Origin: Monarcha castaneiventris obscurior
Lineage: Eukaryota; Chordata; Aves; Passeriformes; Monarchidae
Direction of reading: 5' to 3'
Length of the DNA: 64,000 nt
Assembly: GCA_026261815.1 (NCBI GenBank)
Contig: JAMPIT010000484.1
Span: forward strand, 12,374,501 to 12,438,500
Below, one piece after another: positions 56,201-62,437 of this stretch. The position numbers and the translations under genes were made by a program. The stretch's first letter is position 1, and each line of letters begins with the position of its first letter. The notes below the pieces were generated by a model. That model was not told the DNA's origin. It searched no databases and saw only the letters and a list, made by a program, of their open reading frames with translations.

Positions 56201-59200
56201 GTTTTCCTCGGGTTCCTGTCTGCCGTTCACTCAGCACAGCCAAGGTGCTGTGGGCAGCCCTGCCCTTGAGCAGATCAACTCAGCCCCCACACCAACACTC
56301 ACAGGCTCAGTGTCATCCCCAAACACAACCAGAGTAAACTGCACCGTGTCCTTCAGAACACAACGTTAAATAGGCTGTACCTTTGGGCTGGCTGTTTGGA
56401 GTTGCTGGGGTTTGGGTTTTCTTGTTGGATTTTTGGTTGGGGTTTGGTTTTTGAGGGTTTTTTTTAAAGAGGGTGCTCCCTGCAGGAAGTATTTTTACCT
56501 CACGTATTTTATATCTAGATGTCATAAAGCACAGCTTTAATGAATTTCATTTACTAATACAGGGACTATGGATTTCAATACAGTTAGCATTTCTGTCACC
56601 AAGATATGAATGTGCTCAATTCAATTCATATCCACTTTGAGTTAAATGAAAACAATAGCATTAGCTACCATTAACACATCAACTTGTGCCTACACTTCTT
56701 TTTTCAGTTATTACAAATGACCAGTTCTTTGGAGTGCTTTTGATCTAAGAAAATACCTTCAGAGCACTTGGTAAACTGTGGCAATGAATTCCCTATAAAA
56801 GGTACTTATAATAGCAACTGAAAACAATCTAAAGCACTAAATAATTCCAGATTTTGAAAGCATGGATATCTGTCGGAAGCTTCAGGTTTCTACTAAAAGC
56901 TTCTACAACATCTGTCAGAAGCATTTCAGCTTGGAAGTCACATACAAATTCCCAAGGGTTTTCCACTTGTTTGTTTTTAAAAATGAAAACAAAATCAAAA
57001 AAAACAAGTTTAAGATTATTTCAGTTATGCAATTTTTAAGACTTTCTTCCCATATGCAGCAGTATGAGCTGAACAAACATATTTAGATTTTCTGAACTAT
57101 AGCCCACTTTTTCTTTTGCTTTGATTCACACTTTGGAACACTCCATGCTCAGCACAACATCTACTTCCTACATATCTAGTGAGTCACTTTTTCAGGCACC
57201 TCTAAAAAAACCCAGATTCATTACCTTGTAATTACTTAAAAAAAATAAAATCAAAATGAATTCTCAGCATAATATTCCAATGTTATCACTGCATGAAAAG
57301 TCCACTAGTTCACTAGAAGTTATTATGCTGTACCTACAAACAAAAAAGAGGCACAGCACTGTCTGTAAGTATTACTAAGCACAGAAAAAGTTCAAGTACA
57401 GATAATCCCACCACCATCTCCTTCCACCTTAATCATACACACATTTAGGCTTACGTATTATGTTGAAAATATTTTTAAAAGCAAATCCAACTTTAAGTAC
57501 CTGCTTTTAATTGCTATGTATTGGTGATCTCGAAAAGTCATCCTACTTTCATCCTTAATAATGCTGGTGTTACATAGACATTATCTCCTTGGGCAAATAA
57601 CTTTTTCCATGTATAATTAAAGTGCCTTTATACAAAGTAAACATTCACATCTTTCAACTGCATGTAACATGTTATCTTCAGCTTGGTCTACTTATGCGAC
57701 GTATTTCAGTTTATGCCTTCCTCTGCCTAAGGGAAAAAAAAATCTGTACTACTTTCCTTGGCATTGCTTACTGATGCTCCCTCTCTGCAGATTCTACCTC
57801 TACAGATGATACCGATAAAATTGTTTACAGATTATGTAGTAAACAGGATCACTCACATCATTCACTAAACAAAATACAACTCCAAGCCCTAAGGAAAAAA
57901 AAGAATATGGGAGTATAACTGAAAGGCAGCTCAAGAGGCAACACAGACTGGACTGAGTGACTGGTAATGCCAGAAATTGGTATTGCCAAAGTCCACAACT
58001 TATGAAACTGCAGCCCCAGATCATTCATGAACCATTTTGAAATATCTGAAGGCTTTTCTCATTACTAAGTTAACATCTGAAGGTCTTTTATCTTTTGAAA
58101 AAACCCAGAATTGATAAATGTCCTATATATAAGCTTCTAAGAAATGTTTACAAGTACTCTGACAAAGAGAATTTGTGCAGGTTTAAATATAGGTCATTGA
58201 TAGGATAATGACAATTTCCTAAATGAGATGTGCTTATTAGCAGTTATGTAAACAATGATAATAGATGTTCCTGCATGTAAATGTTCTGGCACAGTTTTAT
58301 GTTTTTGTTTGTATTTTGAAAATACCATAGAATTTTTTGAAGTAGTTCTTGTAATTCAAGATCAAGCCTGTATTTATCAGTATCTTCTACCTGTCTTTTC
58401 ACACCAGCATTTGATACCTATTATCTCTAACGATGTTATTTCCCCCTCTCCTCCAACTGTCTCACAATTTACTATTCAGACACTCAGTCAGATGAAAGCC
58501 AGTCCATATTGCCAAGAAACAAGCACAGAATCTGAAATTCTCCAAACTGCTGTAACAACGCTTTAAACCTTTTATAACACCACCACACTTAACATGCAAC
58601 AGCAGTGGATTCCAGGGCATGATCCCAAACCCATTCTTTAGTTGATCGCTGTGGCTACAGATCCCCACCTCGGCAATTTTCATCAGACCCCTGTCAATGA
58701 ACATGACGGTATCTCAAGAACTATCAAATACAATCCTCTTATTTACCACCACTACTAAGCTGCTATTTTAAAACAGATAAATGAGTAAGCACATAATTTG
58801 TTACCTACATCAGAGAAGCCAGAGCTAACTGAAATTTAAAAACAAAAAACCCAATAGCTGATGGTCTTTGAAGTTTGTCTATCAGTTACCAGATTTGCTC
58901 AACACTCAGTGTTTTGCCAAATTAACCATCTTGAATATGGCATACTATTTTTAACCATAATAGAGCACATGGGGGTCTTAAAATCTTTATAAGTCATAAG
59001 AAATGATGATAAAAAGCCATATACATACTACTTTCTAATTTAAAGACAGCACAATAAATTGGAACATTTCACTTTGTTGAATCAAACAAGAAAAGTTAAA
59101 GACTAAACTTAAAGTATTTCAAGCACTTAAGCTTTCTACAATCCAAGAATGCACATCACACATACAATAGAGCCAAAGCAACATGCTTAATGAAATGTTT

Positions 59201-60505
59201 AATACAGATAGCAGTTTGCACAATTACCTGCAGGTAACTTGAAAGCCATGCCATAATCCAGCCTTAAGAAATTAAATGCTTGTCTTGTCCCATCATGCCC
59301 AAGTATTGCATAACACAGGATAGCTAACAATGGAAGGTTTAAGAACTTTGACTGCGTTGTACTGCTCCTCATTCTGTGTCATACTACCGAAAAAAATCTG
59401 CATTAATTACAGACCATATTATTTTTAAAATCCAGAGCTACACTGACTGCATTTCGTAGAAGGGCTTGGTGTGAAGCTAAAAACCAGCTGATTTAGAGGA
59501 TGTTAAGTTCTAGGGCGTAACATCAATATATTTGGGAAAAAAATACAGTGCTGAGCAACTGTAGTCTGCACTTTGTTAATTCTTCTCTGGCTATTTAAAA
59601 TTAACTTGACAGTCATTAAGTAAAACAACTTTACTTGTCCCAGTTCAATCCCTAGTGGACAAAACACGCACTACAGGACCCCTCAATTTCGCTTAACAAG
59701 ACCGCCAGACTTGTGAGAGGAACAGTTAAGAACACAGGATGTATTCTAAAACCATTTTCACTATCAATAAGACTATATCGTGAGTGCCACTCATTACACT
59801 CCTGTTGCCAGTAATAAAGTTTCTATCAGAACCAAACAAAGTACTCCACAAAATTTCAAAAGGACAAGTAGGGAGAGTGCCAAACAAGCACAGTATCTTT
59901 TTAAAACTCATTTTTCAACGCTCCTCACAATCAATTTATATACACAGATAAAACAGTAATTTCTAAGCATTTGAAAAAATACTATTACACCACTATATTG
60001 ATACAATGTGCTTTCACATTTGCATGACTCACCTCAAAATCACCTACTTCCAGCAATGAATAAGACACATGCAAGTCTTTCAGTACTCTAACCATTTTCA
60101 ACTGTTAGTTTTATAAAATTTTCATAATACTCAGTTTCTGCTCAGTAAGAAATTACCAACTTACCTGGAAAGTTATCATTTTAAAACAAATCTCACCCCT
60201 TCCCTATGCAACCATAGTTACTACGGCAAAACCCAGAGTGAACCGCAGTCTACAGAGACTTCCTAGAACAGATGTGCAGTTCCAGTGTTTTTAAAGAAAT
60301 ACCTTACCTTGCCTGTCTTGTGATCAAACCAGACAAGAGCATGGTTCCTGGACAGCACCTTGCAGTCAAACGTGGCGTTGTTCTGGGCTGGCCGGCAGCG
60401 AGCCACGGAGCGGCCAATCTTGACGGGCTCGTCCAGGTAAACATGACGCTCCTGAAACGGGTGGGAGTTCGGGCGGCAAGTGAAGATGGCCAAGGCTGAA
60501 GGCAT
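2172..60505 (-). CDS. SLMAP: SLMAP, 5' half of gene, 16 coding exons (3' end outside window)
   Basis: SLMAP is a tail-anchored coiled-coil protein of the STRIPAK phosphatase-kinase complex. Its N-terminal FHA domain binds phosphothreonine motifs of MST1/2 and so helps switch Hippo signalling off. It is also found at sarcolemma/SR, ER, nuclear envelope and centrosome (known from the family). Joined in transcription order, the 16 exons give 1501 nt, about 500 codons, with no stop and consistent phases. The order is an FHA domain (about residues 28-115), a proline-containing linker, then a long heptad-rich coiled coil from about residue 160. The sequence matches recalled human SLMAP closely throughout. 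The known protein is about 800 residues, so the remaining coiled coil and C-terminal membrane anchor lie left of position 1. Exon ends were set by splice dinucleotides and frame. No exon is broken. The gene assignment is very secure; isoform structure is inferred. Confidence 0.97.
2492..2575 (-). CDS. SLMAP: SLMAP coding exon 15 (Ser/Asp-rich linker)
   Basis: 84 nt, phase 1-1, encodes [20 protein letters not shown] followed by EKSSDDTT. Serine, threonine and aspartate-rich with an S-P site, so probably a flexible, phosphorylatable linker that interrupts the coiled coil (inferred). Acceptor TCTCTTGCAG, donor GTAAGA. Homologous residues are present in human SLMAP. Confidence 0.94.
2576..6020 (-). 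other. SLMAP: SLMAP intron between exons 14 and 15
   Basis: AT-rich intron with the 62-bp tandem duplication and T/G-rich runs near 3190-3245. A TC-rich patch at about 4680-4780 gives a misleading open frame. I see no exon. Confidence 0.75.
3629..3752. repeat. 62-bp tandem duplication
   Basis: Two adjacent 62-bp copies (3629-3690 and 3691-3752) that differ at one base. The unit begins ATTATATAAAAAGGGGTCAA. Near identity points to a recent duplication. It lies in the intron between exons 14 and 15 and carries a TATA-like element in each copy. Confidence 0.95.
6021..6077 (-). CDS. SLMAP: SLMAP coding exon 14
   Basis: 57 nt, phase 1-1, encodes [18 protein letters not shown] after a split first codon. 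That codon reads GAC (Asp) if joined to exon 12 and AAC (Asn) if joined to exon 13. Acceptor TTTGGCAG, donor GTTAGA. Matches the [11 protein letters not shown] segment of known SLMAP. Confidence 0.92.
6078..11628 (-). other. SLMAP: SLMAP intron between exons 13 and 14
   Basis: 5.5 kb of AT-rich sequence, the longer of the two introns flanking the cassette exon. No repeats of known family and no exon recognised. Confidence 0.75.
11629..11691 (-). CDS. SLMAP: SLMAP coding exon 13 (probable cassette exon)
   Basis: 63 nt, phase 1-1, encodes [21 protein letters not shown] (residues 413-433). The insert is recognisable from the long human SLMAP isoform, where the third residue is leucine as I recall. 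Acceptor: a pyrimidine-rich run ending CTACTAG; donor: GTGAGT. It is glycine/cysteine-rich and unlike the flanking coiled coil. Whether it is skipped in this species is inferred from symmetric phase and from known variability of SLMAP here. Inclusion changes the first residue of exon 14 from aspartate to asparagine. Confidence 0.9.
11692..15127 (-). other. SLMAP: SLMAP intron between exons 12 and 13
   Basis: AT-rich intron upstream of the cassette exon. It contains an 18-base T run (12479-12496) and a 19-base A run (14980-14998). Nothing else recognised. Confidence 0.75.
15128..15178 (-). CDS. SLMAP: SLMAP coding exon 12
   Basis: 51 nt, completes a glycine and encodes [16 protein letters not shown], residues 396-412, phase 1-1. 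Acceptor TAATCCTAG, donor GTAGTG. The segment carries proline and glycine and breaks the heptads, so it is probably a hinge in the coiled coil. Confidence 0.94.
15179..15688 (-). other. SLMAP: SLMAP intron between exons 11 and 12, with GC-rich patch
   Basis: A short intron. Its centre (about 15470-15560) is abruptly GC-rich and holds the minus-strand CTCF-like site. The open frames on both strands across the patch do not resemble a protein. Confidence 0.8.
15511..15525 (-). promoter_or_regulatory. CTCF-like site in a small GC-rich patch
   Basis: On the minus strand CCGGCAGAGGGCGCT matches the CTCF core except at one position. It sits in an isolated GC-rich patch (about 15470-15560) inside the AT-rich intron between exons 11 and 12, next to the skippable exons. 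CTCF at such a place can slow polymerase and favour exon inclusion in other genes; here that is only an inference. Confidence 0.55.
15689..15739 (-). CDS. SLMAP: SLMAP coding exon 11
   Basis: 51 nt, completes a valine and encodes [16 protein letters not shown], residues 379-395, phase 1-1. Acceptor GTTTACAG, donor GTAGGT. Only 85 nt of intron separate it from exon 10. Coiled-coil sequence; skipping would remove 17 residues in frame. Confidence 0.94.
15825..15993 (-). CDS. SLMAP: SLMAP coding exon 10
   Basis: Residues 323-378 plus one base, [19 protein letters not shown] through [10 protein letters not shown], 169 nt, phase 0-1. A dense glutamate/lysine coiled coil. Acceptor TTGAGCAG, donor GTTAGT. 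This exon moves the reading phase to 1, and every later exon in the window keeps phase 1 at both ends. Confidence 0.95.
17230..17367 (-). CDS. SLMAP: SLMAP coding exon 9
   Basis: Residues 277-322, starting [20 protein letters not shown] and ending IKDLSDKLK, 138 nt, phase 0-0. A continuous heptad coiled coil. Acceptor TCTTACAG, donor GTAATG. The open frame continues leftward and rightward into the introns, but the match to SLMAP stops exactly at these splice sites. Confidence 0.95.
17600..17694. repeat. Short tandem repeats in intron between exons 8 and 9
   Basis: Three perfect 13-bp copies of GTAAAAGCTCCTT (17600-17638), followed by a run of TACAAGTAGT/TGTACAAG-type units to about 17694. 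A local slippage array, 230-330 bp upstream of the exon 9 acceptor in the sense of transcription. Confidence 0.85.
18044..18184 (-). CDS. SLMAP: SLMAP coding exon 8
   Basis: Residues 230-276, starting [20 protein letters not shown] and ending VRKLSEVE, 141 nt, phase 0-0. A charged coiled-coil segment. Acceptor ATGTGCAG; the donor GTATTG departs from the GTRAG consensus, so this junction may be spliced less efficiently. Skipping the exon would keep the frame. Confidence 0.95.
18887..18958 (-). CDS. SLMAP: SLMAP coding exon 7
   Basis: Residues 206-229, beginning [20 protein letters not shown] and closing ACSK, 72 nt, phase 0-0. Continuation of the coiled coil. The acceptor lies in TCTCCTAG and the donor is GTAAGT. 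Length and phase fit the known protein with no gap to exon 6 or 8. Confidence 0.95.
19235..19330 (-). CDS. SLMAP: SLMAP coding exon 6
   Basis: Residues 174-205, starting [20 protein letters not shown] and ending SDTSWQ, 96 nt, phase 0-0. Strong heptad pattern of leucines. Acceptor CTTCACAG, donor GTATCT, which is weaker than its neighbours' donors. This is the early coiled coil, the region reported in the family to mediate self-association and STRIPAK contacts. Confidence 0.95.
20357..20419 (-). CDS. SLMAP: SLMAP coding exon 5
   Basis: Residues 153-173, [21 protein letters not shown], 63 nt, phase 0-0. The first heptad-like leucine/phenylalanine spacing ([10 protein letters not shown]) begins here, marking entry into the coiled coil. 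Acceptor TTTCAG, donor GTAAGT. Confidence 0.95.
21811..21847 (-). CDS. SLMAP: SLMAP coding exon 4 (37-nt small exon)
   Basis: Only 37 nt: the end of D140, then [12 protein letters not shown] (residues 141-152), a proline-bearing linker between the FHA domain and the coiled coil. Acceptor TTTTTAG, donor GTAATT. It enters in phase 2 and leaves in phase 0, so it cannot be skipped alone without a frameshift. It is too short to be found as an open frame and was located by homology and phase. Confidence 0.95.
21848..22694 (-). other. SLMAP: SLMAP intron between exons 3 and 4
   Basis: 0.85 kb of AT-rich sequence with a small CTAATGTA-type repeat near 22370-22415. Nothing else seen. Confidence 0.75.
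22695..22767 (-). CDS. SLMAP: SLMAP coding exon 3
   Basis: Completes V116 and runs through [21 protein letters not shown] to the first two bases of D140 (73 nt). These are the closing strands of the FHA fold and the start of the linker. Acceptor TTTTCAG, donor GTAAGA. It holds an in-frame methionine at about residue 133. This could start an FHA-less protein on a transcript from the intronic CpG island near 25 kb, but that use is only an inference. Confidence 0.95.
22946..23002 (-). repeat. Near-perfect hairpin, 24-bp arms, 9-nt loop
   Basis: The left arm ACACAGCATAACCTCTTCAA plus GTTT is complementary to the right arm at 22979-23002. The single non-match is a C/A on the plus strand, which becomes a G-U wobble in RNA read from the minus strand. 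The sense-strand transcript can therefore form an unbroken 24-bp stem, about 180 nt before the exon 3 acceptor. No family is recognised; it could be a small palindromic repeat or a structured intronic element. Confidence 0.85.
24199..24227. repeat. Small inverted repeat, 11-bp arms
   Basis: AATACATTAGC and its exact reverse complement GCTAATGTATT are separated by 7 bp. It lies in intron 2 in AT-rich DNA. Function, if any, is unknown. Confidence 0.75.
24780..25380. promoter_or_regulatory. SLMAP: Intronic CpG island, candidate internal SLMAP promoter
   Basis: The second CpG island of the window. On the minus strand, the GC-rich segment ends at a CCGGAG|GTGAGCGG donor (last exon base 24834), with a second GTGAGC donor about 25 bp further on. 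Together these fit a first exon transcribed toward exon 3. SLMAP is known to make shorter isoforms lacking the N-terminus. That they start here is an inference. It also holds a CTCF-like site, and its upstream half is a minisatellite. Confidence 0.5.
24900..24914 (+). promoter_or_regulatory. CTCF-like site in intronic CpG island
   Basis: CCGCCAGGGGGCGCC matches the CTCF core (CCASYAGRKGGCRSY) at all but one position. It lies between the candidate internal splice donor and the minisatellite. Occupancy cannot be judged from sequence. Confidence 0.6.
24975..25420. repeat. Modular 39-bp / 18-bp GC-rich minisatellite
   Basis: Eight CCATGGCG-bearing modules start at 25004, 25061, 25100, 25139, 25178, 25217, 25274 and 25367. 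Spacings are 39, 57 or 93 bp, that is 39 plus 0, 1 or 3 copies of an 18-bp submodule (CCACAGCCACTGCTCCTT). All module lengths are multiples of three, so several frames stay open on both strands. Those open frames are a by-product of the repeat and not evidence of a protein. Confidence 0.9.
28647..28794 (-). CDS. SLMAP: SLMAP coding exon 2 (second half of FHA domain)
   Basis: Residues 67-115, from [15 protein letters not shown] to DVTENTRK. The S74-S75-N76-G77-T78 loop with the following FIN is the second conserved FHA element. The acceptor is a pyrimidine-rich stretch ending CTACAG and the donor is GTAAGG. The length of 148 nt (49 codons plus one) means that skipping this exon would shift the frame, so it should be constitutive in any transcript that starts at exon 1. 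Confidence 0.96.
31455..31668. repeat. Exact 26-bp direct repeat, 188 bp apart
   Basis: CTGCCCTTCCCAGCTCTCAC plus TGCCGA occurs at 31455-31480 and again, identical, at 31643-31668, within a locally GC-richer patch that also holds the 14-bp palindrome GCCCGAGCTCGGGC (31409-31422). It may be part of an unrecognised old repeat. Confidence 0.8.
36605..37060 (+). mobile_element. CR1 LINE 3' fragment
   Basis: The 3' end of a CR1 non-LTR retrotransposon, recognisable from the AAGATGATTAAGGGACTGGA segment, the GGAAAGGCTGAGGGAGCTGG segment and the terminal ATTCTGTGATTCTGTGA repeats. Truncated at its 5' end as nearly all avian CR1 copies are, so no reverse transcriptase is left. It is antisense to SLMAP. 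Open frames across it are not genes. Confidence 0.93.
42547..42560 (+). promoter_or_regulatory. CTCF-like site in intron 1
   Basis: CCACTAGAGGGCAA, near-perfect for the CTCF core (only the last position shown departs from it), in AT-rich intronic DNA with no CpG island around it. Confidence 0.6.
49583..49746 (+). mobile_element. CR1 LINE 3' tail
   Basis: A short 3' tail: GGATGGGGCTCTGAGCAACC, then GTGGGAGGTGTCCCTGCCCA, then TCCCTTCCAACCCAAACCAT and a decayed terminal repeat. It stays close to the CR1 consensus I recall, so it is probably a younger insertion than the others. Antisense to SLMAP. Confidence 0.9.
52185..52270 (+). mobile_element. Decayed CR1-like remnant
   Basis: The segment GACTGGACCAGATGATCTCC followed by TGAGGTCC resembles the end of the CR1 3' region, but the flanks are too diverged to define limits and the terminal repeats are gone. 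The overlapping 129-codon minus-strand frame is probably a by-product. Confidence 0.5.
60308..60505 (-). CDS. SLMAP: SLMAP coding exon 1 (start codon, first half of FHA domain)
   Basis: Residues 1-66, beginning [17 protein letters not shown] and ending DHKTGK at a GTAAGG donor. It carries the first FHA signatures: G31-R32 and the S52-R53-N54-H55 motif, which contact the phosphothreonine backbone in FHA domains. The frame stays open upstream of this ATG to position 60622, so the start rests on the match to known SLMAP proteins and not on a stop. It ends in phase 0. The domain is completed only after a very long intron. Confidence 0.96.
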
Positions 60506-61773
60506 CGAGGACAGATTGCGGTTGCCACACCAACCAGAGATGAAGAGAGCCTCTTCTGATGCAGACTGTCCTCCACAATTTTTAAAACACCTCCACAGCA
60601 ACTTTATATTAAAGCAGGACAAATATTATCGTATGAGAGGCCTAACAACTCATTGTTTCAGTGTGTAAACTAATTCTGGCAATAATCCAGTGAAAAAGCT
60701 CCATTATGTCTTTTAATAACATCAGCAGTGGCCCAAAAAACGTCTAAAACGTACAACTTTCAATCCATCCTCCTCTGGAAGAACAGGAATAAGCATCTGA
60801 TTCCTTCAGAGAGAAGCAAAGGCCCCGTGAAAGAAGGATACAACGTCTTAAATCCAAGTAGATGAGTCATACAAGTACTTTTGTTTGTAACCTCAACTGC
60901 CTTCTTTCCCCCCCCCTTCCGTAAACAACACTGACCAAAAGTCTGACCAATGCAACATGGAAGCAAGGAAAGGTTAGGGAAGGGGGATGAAGGAGTAAGA
61001 TCAGCGTCCTCTCTCACAGGGCACAGATCAGGAACTGGAAGGTGAATACAAAGCCCTCGCTTCACAACCCTATTGCTTTACACAGCAATCCGCATTTCAC
61101 CATCTTCTTGTGTTAAACCCCAGAAGAATAGGTGGTCCTCGATTTAGGATGAAGTGCGAGAACTACACTGTTTTTCTCCCCTACACCAGATACAGCTGAA
61201 CTGGTCTACCGCTTCTGGGAGCCGCTCAGATAAAGAACTTGATAAGGCATGGAGAGGCTCCCAACTCTCCTTCTCCCGAGGACAAACCAACGCGTGGGAA
61301 GGGTCCTTGGGGCCGGCCTGCGAGGTGCGCTGACAGGTCGCTCCCCGGCGGCGGCTCTGGCTGGCGGCGGGGTCGGTGTGCGTCCCTCGGCGGCGGCTCC
61401 GCAGGGGCGGACGGCGGGGGCTGCCCCGGGAAGTCCCCGCCAGGAGCCCGCGGCGCGGCGGCGGCGGCTCCGCTCAGCCCCTCCGCAGGTGGCTACGCAT
61501 GAGGCGGGCCCGCTGCGCACCCCCGCGCTCTCCGCCCGCCCAGCGCGGCTCCGCTGCCCCGGCGGCGGGAGAGGCCTGGCGGCCGGGCCCGGGCGCTCCC
61601 GCTCGGTCGCTCTGCCGCTCAGGCGGCCACCGGCCGAGGGAACTTTCCTCCGACCTGCGGGGCCGAAAACAAACCGGGTCAGCCGCGTCCCTCAGCGCGT
61701 CCCCCCGCGCCCCCTCGGCCCCGCACGGCGCGGCTCCGCGGGCGGCACGGGGCGCGCCCCGCTCCCCCCTTAC
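60506..61773 (-). other. SLMAP: SLMAP 5' leader / first intron region
   Basis: Lies between the start codon and the candidate first donor. The frame upstream of the ATG is open to 60622. AG dinucleotides suitable as an acceptor occur several times just upstream, for example GGAGGACAG before TCTGCATC, but none has a strong pyrimidine tract. A ten-C run lies at about 60907-60917. Whether this stretch is leader exon or intron cannot be settled from the sequence alone. Confidence 0.6.
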
Positions 61774-61860
61774 CTTGCGCGCAGCCGCCGCCATAGCGCC
61801 TGGAGCCCTTCCCGGTGTGGCCGCGGCGGCGGGGCCGGGGCGGGGCGGGGCCGGGGGCGG
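61774..61860 (-). other. SLMAP: Candidate SLMAP 5' exon ending at a CpG-island splice donor
   Basis: On the minus strand a GC-rich segment ends at a CAAG|GTAAGG donor whose last exon base is 61774. It includes ATGGCGGCGGC, a YY1-like site and a possible start in good context (G at -3 and +4), giving MAAAARK exactly up to the donor in phase 0. It could be a non-coding leader or an alternative first coding exon. The upstream boundary is a guess and the acceptor near 60.5 kb is unresolved. Confidence 0.5.
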
Positions 61861-61883
61861 GCGGCGTGCGCACCGGCGGGGTC

Positions 61884-61895
61884 CGCGCATGCGCG
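61884..61895. promoter_or_regulatory. NRF1 binding site
   Basis: CGCGCATGCGCG is a perfect match to the palindromic NRF1 consensus (YGCGCAYGCGCR). It sits inside the CpG island, about 100 bp upstream of the candidate first splice donor of SLMAP. Sites like this are usually close to TATA-less transcription starts. Confidence 0.7.
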
Positions 61896-62196
61896 TTGAG
61901 CGCGGTGAGGCTGCGGCAAGTGGCGGACCCGGCCCCGCCCCGCTCCGGGCGCGCGGGGAGGGGGCGGCGGGATGGGCCGGGAGGGGAGAGGGGAAAGGGA
62001 AAAGGGAAAAAAGGAAAAAGGGGCTGCTGCTCCTCCTGGAAGGGCGCGGCTGGGACGTGTTAGCACGGGGCAGGTCGCTGAGGTGAGTGAGCCCCGGCCC
62101 CGTGCCGTCGCTTTGCCCTCGCTGTTCTCAACTCTGGGAGGGAGGGGACGAGCGGGGCCCGTCAGCCCTGATAAATAAGGGGGAGGGAACGGCGTG

Positions 62197-62437
62197 ATGT
62201 TGGGTCAGGGGAGGTTTAGGTTGGATTTTAGGAGAAGGCTCTTCACCCAGAGAGGGGTCGAGCACTGGAATAGGCTCCCCAGCGAAGTGGTCATGGCCCC
62301 AAGACTGCCAGTTCACAAACCTTTTGGACAACGCTCTCAGGCACAGGGTGGGATTCTTGCGGCTCCCTGTGCAGGGCCAGGAATTGGACTCGATGATCTG
62401 ACTCCAACTCAGAATATTCTGTGGTTCTGTGAAAGAG
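62197..62437 (+). mobile_element. CR1 LINE 3' fragment beside the promoter
   Basis: Contains the AGGTTTAGGTTGGATTTTAG segment, TTCACCCAGAGAGG, and the end GGACTCGATGATCTGACTCC followed by ATTCTGTGGTTCTGTGA. It lies just over 100 bp beyond the SLMAP CpG island, and so bounds the promoter on the upstream side. No coding part remains. Confidence 0.88.

Larger units (their letters stand above)
28795..60307 (-). other. SLMAP: SLMAP intron 1 (31.5 kb), splits the FHA domain
   Basis: An AT-rich intron with no exon I can support. Open frames in it are short and composition-driven. Contents noted separately: CR1 fragments at 36.6-37.06, 49.58-49.75 and perhaps 52.19 kb, a CTCF-like site at 42547, an exact 26-bp direct repeat at 31.46/31.64 kb, a CTA-type microsatellite at about 49480-49506, and a G/T-rich tract at 56.38-56.47 kb. 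Its first part probably carries enhancers, as long first introns often do, but nothing specific is recognisable. Confidence 0.85.
61240..62082. promoter_or_regulatory. SLMAP: CpG-island promoter of SLMAP, possibly bidirectional
   Basis: A sharply GC- and CpG-rich block in otherwise AT-rich DNA, about 1-1.5 kb upstream of the SLMAP start codon. It has no TATA box. It contains a perfect NRF1 palindrome (61884-61895), GC boxes around 61837-61860 and a YY1-like element at 61784-61794 on the minus strand, the usual make-up of a housekeeping promoter. A plus-strand donor (GAG|GTGAGTG, exon end 62082) at the far side suggests that a divergent transcript may also start here. Confidence 0.8.

Noticed and set aside
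61206..62086. Open frames of up to 236 codons in the promoter CpG island
   Set aside because: GC-rich DNA has few stop codons. The frames overlap on both strands and are rich in Arg, Ala, Gly and Pro with no domain.
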